In this document: one piece after another, positions 46,496 through 48,892 of the stretch
How positions within the stretch are numbered: the first letter of the stretch is position 1
Layout: each line of letters begins with the position of its first letter
DNA from: Chryseobacterium gleum
Lineage (GTDB): Bacteria > Bacteroidota > Bacteroidia > Flavobacteriales > Flavobacteriaceae
DNA: 48,892 bases
Reading direction: 5' to 3'
NCBI GenBank assembly: GCA_945881885.1
Contig: CAMCVI010000013.1
Coordinates: forward strand, 1 to 48,892
Notes under the pieces: model-generated
Told to the model about the DNA's origin: nothing
Databases searched by the model: none
The model's input: the letters and a program-made list of their open reading frames with translations, nothing else
Position numbers and translations under genes: made by a program

Positions 46496-47404
46496 TTATA
46501 TTTCTCTTATCGTATTTACAATTGTTCCAATGCCTTCTACTGTAGCTTCTACCACATCGCCATTATGCAACCATTCTTGTGGATCACGACCTGCACCAAC
46601 GCCTGCAGGAGTTCCGGTTGCAATGATGTCCCCAGCTTCTATGGTAAAAACAATACTCAAATCTTCAATCAAATCATTGATATTGAAAAGCATAAATTTT
46701 GTGTTGGAATTTTGTTTTTCCACACCATTTACTTTTAAAGATAAATTCAAGTTATGTGGGTTTTCTATTTCGTCTTTAGTTACTAAAAATGGACCCATTG
46801 GCGCAAAAGTATCTTGTCCTTTTGATACAATCCATTGGCCTTCTCTACGACAATCACGCGCTGAAATATCATTAATAACTGTGTAACCAAAAACATAATC
46901 CATCGCATTTTCTTTGGTTACATATTTCCCTTTTTTAGCAATTACAACTGCCAATTCACATTCCCAATCTAATTGTGACGTCAATTTTGTGTTTTTGATA
47001 ATTTCCGTATTCGTAGCCGTTACCGTTGTTGGTGGCTTTGAAAAAATAATTGGTTTTGTTGGTAATTTACCAGTAGTATCTAATCCACGAGCGCTTTCTG
47101 CCACGTGTTCGGTGTAATTTAACCCAATTCCAATGATGTTTTTTCTTGGTTTTTCAATAGGCGCTAAAATCGTAACTTCGTTCATTTCATAAGCAATTTC
47201 TTCGAAGAAGTTTTCTGGTGTTTCCGAAATTAATTCGCTTATTTCAGCAATAATTTCAAAACCCATATCTATTAATTCCAACATATCATTTGGTAATGGA
47301 AAATTAGATATTTCGCCAAAATCTTCCATGTCAATGACTTGATTGTTATGAATGAAGCCCAAACGTGGCTCAGTGTCTTGTGTTTTGTAGGTAAGTAGTT
47401 TCAT
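46496..47404 (-). CDS. FAH family hydrolase (probable maleylpyruvate/fumarylpyruvate hydrolase)
   Basis: FAH-family enzymes cleave the C-C bond of acylpyruvates. The 302-residue protein has a short N-terminal domain, then IIGIGLNYTEH (near 90-100), the metal-binding pair E148 and E150 (DWECELAVVIAKKG) and D179 (VINDISARDCRREGQW). KGQDTFAPMGPF and the closing GDIIATGTPAGVGAGRDP also match the family. Within a gentisate cluster the most economical substrate is maleylpyruvate, giving maleate and pyruvate; fumarylpyruvate is the alternative. No maleylpyruvate isomerase gene is seen. Substrate is inferred from context. Confidence 0.85.
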   Translation of the reverse strand: MKLLTYKTQDTEPRLGFIHNNQVIDMEDFGEISNFPLPNDMLELIDMGFEIIAEISELISETPENFFEEIAYEMNEVTILAPIEKPRKNIIGIGLNYTEHVAESARGLDTTGKLPTKPIIFSKPPTTVTATNTEIIKNTKLTSQLDWECELAVVIAKKGKYVTKENAMDYVFGYTVINDISARDCRREGQWIVSKGQDTFAPMGPFLVTKDEIENPHNLNLSLKVNGVEKQNSNTKFMLFNINDLIEDLSIVFTIEAGDIIATGTPAGVGAGRDPQEWLHNGDVVEATVEGIGTIVNTIREI

Positions 47405-47467
47405 TTTTTTTGTTAAGTTTCAGAGTTGCTAAGTAGCTAAGTTTATTATTGATTTTTGATATTGTTA

Positions 47468-48574
47468 TTATATTTGTTGATGTCCATCATTCTCTTCTAA
47501 ATCTCTTGATTGAAAAAGCCCTAAACTTTCAATTACGGGTAAATCATTAAACGAAAACAAGCAAGCATCTTCGGTTTCGGATAGATTGTGGTGTTCGTGC
47601 CAAGCCCAACTCGGAACACAGAAAATATCTCTTTCTTTCCAATCGAAGCGTTGTCCGTTGATGGTAGAAAATCCTTTTCCTTTCGCGCATTGATACACAA
47701 ACGAACCCGTATGCTTGTGTGCTTTTCCTTTGAAACCGGCTGGTAATAATTGCATCGCTGCCCCCATAGTTTGCATCACGTGTCCGCCAGTTAACGGATT
47801 CGAATATTGCATAAAAATGCCATCAAACGGATTAATATCAGATACTTTTTGGGCTTCTAATAAAGCAGGATATACGTTTTTCCAAGAATATTTGAATAAC
47901 GGTGAATAGGGTTTGTCCCAGATTTTATCCGCTGGAATCAATCCGGCACAACCGTAAGTAATAGGTGAATAATTTATTGGTTTTATTATTTCTTGTTTGC
48001 CATCATAAACCGAATAATCATTCGCTTCCAACGCATTTACCAAAGGAATATCCAATCCATCTTGCCAAATACAGGTTTTTCCACCTTCTTTTACACCATG
48101 TTCGTGCCAAGTGGAATTTGGAGTGATAACAAAATCATTGACTTCAAATGTAATTTTATTGCCATCTACAACGGTATAACCGCCTTCGCCTTCCATTATA
48201 AATCGCAATGCTGAAGCTTTGTGTTTGTGAGCCGAAGTACTTTCGCCGGGACGTGTAACTTGAATACCGGTGTACAACCAACCTACGGCTGCCGAAACAT
48301 CTTTACGTTTGTCGTTTACCAAATATACGACACGTCTTCCTGCTTGTTCGGGAGTAACTAATTCAGATGATTTTAAAACCAATTCGCGTAAATCATCATA
48401 TTTCCAAAGCATGGGTACTGATGACGAACGCGGTTCCCATGGCTCAATATCATTAGCAACTGTCCATAAAGCGCCTGCACCTAATGTTTCCAATTCTTTA
48501 TAATACGCATCAAGTTCAGGTGTGTTTTGAACTCGTGCTCTTCCCAATTGGTCGTCTGATTGTTTTGCTTCCAT
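47468..48574 (-). CDS. Gentisate 1,2-dioxygenase
   Basis: The Fe(II) enzyme opens the ring of gentisate (2,5-dihydroxybenzoate) to maleylpyruvate. The 368-residue product is a double cupin. The N-terminal cupin has the metal ligands H116, H118 (AHKHKASALRF) and H157 (WHEHG) and the segment GGYTVVDGNKITFEVNDFV. The C-terminal cupin repeats the pattern (AHKHTGSFVYQ and WAWHEHHN). PMLWKYDDLR and the C-terminal FSFNDLPVIESLGLFQ are also typical. It begins 3 nt after the nitrilase stop and is 63 nt from the FAH hydrolase. Substrates such as salicylate or 1-hydroxy-2-naphthoate are used by relatives, so gentisate is likely but not certain. Confidence 0.88.
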   Translation of the reverse strand: MEAKQSDDQLGRARVQNTPELDAYYKELETLGAGALWTVANDIEPWEPRSSSVPMLWKYDDLRELVLKSSELVTPEQAGRRVVYLVNDKRKDVSAAVGWLYTGIQVTRPGESTSAHKHKASALRFIMEGEGGYTVVDGNKITFEVNDFVITPNSTWHEHGVKEGGKTCIWQDGLDIPLVNALEANDYSVYDGKQEIIKPINYSPITYGCAGLIPADKIWDKPYSPLFKYSWKNVYPALLEAQKVSDINPFDGIFMQYSNPLTGGHVMQTMGAAMQLLPAGFKGKAHKHTGSFVYQCAKGKGFSTINGQRFDWKERDIFCVPSWAWHEHHNLSETEDACLFSFNDLPVIESLGLFQSRDLEENDGHQQI

Positions 48575-48577
48575 AGT

Positions 48578-48892
48578 TTATTTCTTATTAAAATCTTCGT
48601 GATTGTCAATAAACGTAATATTTCTTGTTGGTGCTGTATTTACTCGTAAATCGAAAATATCAAAGCGGTTGTAATGTCCAAGAATATCGTGCATTTGTTT
48701 CGGTTGGATGCACTTTTCTAAGTCAATTTCAGCATATGCCATACCTTCCTCATCAATTAGCGGTTGTCCAATTACTGCGCCATTTGGACCAATAAATCCT
48801 GAGAAAGCTGAACTTTTTCTATCTAATAATTCATCAACATTCGGCACATCAGCACGAAGCGCATCTTTTATTTCCTGGGAAATAGTTGAACA
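48578..48892 (-). CDS. Carbon-nitrogen hydrolase (nitrilase family), C-terminal part only
   Basis: The 3' end of a gene whose 5' part lies beyond the right window edge; 104 residues are visible and the frame is open to the end. SSAFSGFIGPNGAVIG and the GMAYAEIDLEKCIQPKQMHD segment, followed by GHYNRFDIFDLRVN, match the C-terminal part of nitrilases. The catalytic Cys, Lys and Glu would be in the missing part, so activity on nitriles or amides cannot be judged. Its tight linkage (3 nt) to gentisate dioxygenase suggests one transcript. Confidence 0.8.
   Translation of the reverse strand, partial: CSTISQEIKDALRADVPNVDELLDRKSSAFSGFIGPNGAVIGQPLIDEEGMAYAEIDLEKCIQPKQMHDILGHYNRFDIFDLRVNTAPTRNITFIDNHEDFNKK

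Overview
The window looks like a chromosomal segment from a member of the Bacteroidota, most likely Flavobacteriaceae (Flavobacterium or a close relative). The evidence is the very AT-rich sequence, the gliding/type IX secretion gene sprA flanked by ruvA and gcvH, an alternative complex III (actABCDEF) joined to cytochrome c oxidase genes, several promoters of the Bacteroidetes TAnnTTTG type, and A/T-rich translation starts without Shine-Dalgarno sites. I see no rRNA, tRNA, CRISPR array, insertion sequence or prophage.

Layout. 1-3557 (minus): the N-terminal part of a large secreted repeat protein (choice-of-anchor L domain plus 258-bp tandem repeats) that runs off the left edge. 3656-8054: a NifU-like Fe-S protein, tsaB, and a membrane-fusion/TolC pair. 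8212-9603: a DUF4403 lipoprotein. 9761-15003 (minus): cytochrome oxidase biogenesis and subunits, namely a CxxC membrane protein, DUF420, SCO, a Cys-less SCO-like protein, subunit IV, two subunit III proteins and heme O synthase. 15146-26098 (minus): a VanZ-like protein, gcvH, sprA, ruvA and malic enzyme. 26099-26569: a non-coding stretch with a regular 21-bp tandem array. 26570-30231: ruvB (minus), then DUF4286, rsmA and mgtE (plus). 30313-41876 (minus): the operon actA-actB-actC-actD-actE-actF-coxII-coxI, ending in a terminator shared with mgtE. 42085-44727 (plus): a SPOR-domain protein and a TonB-dependent receptor. 44821-48892 (minus): a probable aromatic catabolic cluster of nitrilase (partial), gentisate dioxygenase, FAH-family hydrolase, maleate isomerase and pterin carbinolamine dehydratase, with a YwqK-like gene inserted in it.

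Together the two respiratory blocks encode a menaquinol-to-oxygen chain: ActABCDEF passes electrons to a CuA-containing aa3-type oxidase. The 9.7-15.0 kb block supplies the remaining subunits, heme O and copper-insertion factors. The right-hand cluster can be read as gentisate to maleylpyruvate, then maleate plus pyruvate, then fumarate, without glutathione.

For several genes the longest open frame starts inside a terminator or a -7 promoter box. I moved those starts downstream (tsaB, the SCO-like gene, cyoE, the SPOR gene). The items most worth a second look are the 21-bp array, the gentisate/maleate cluster, and the His-rich insertions in the respiratory complex.
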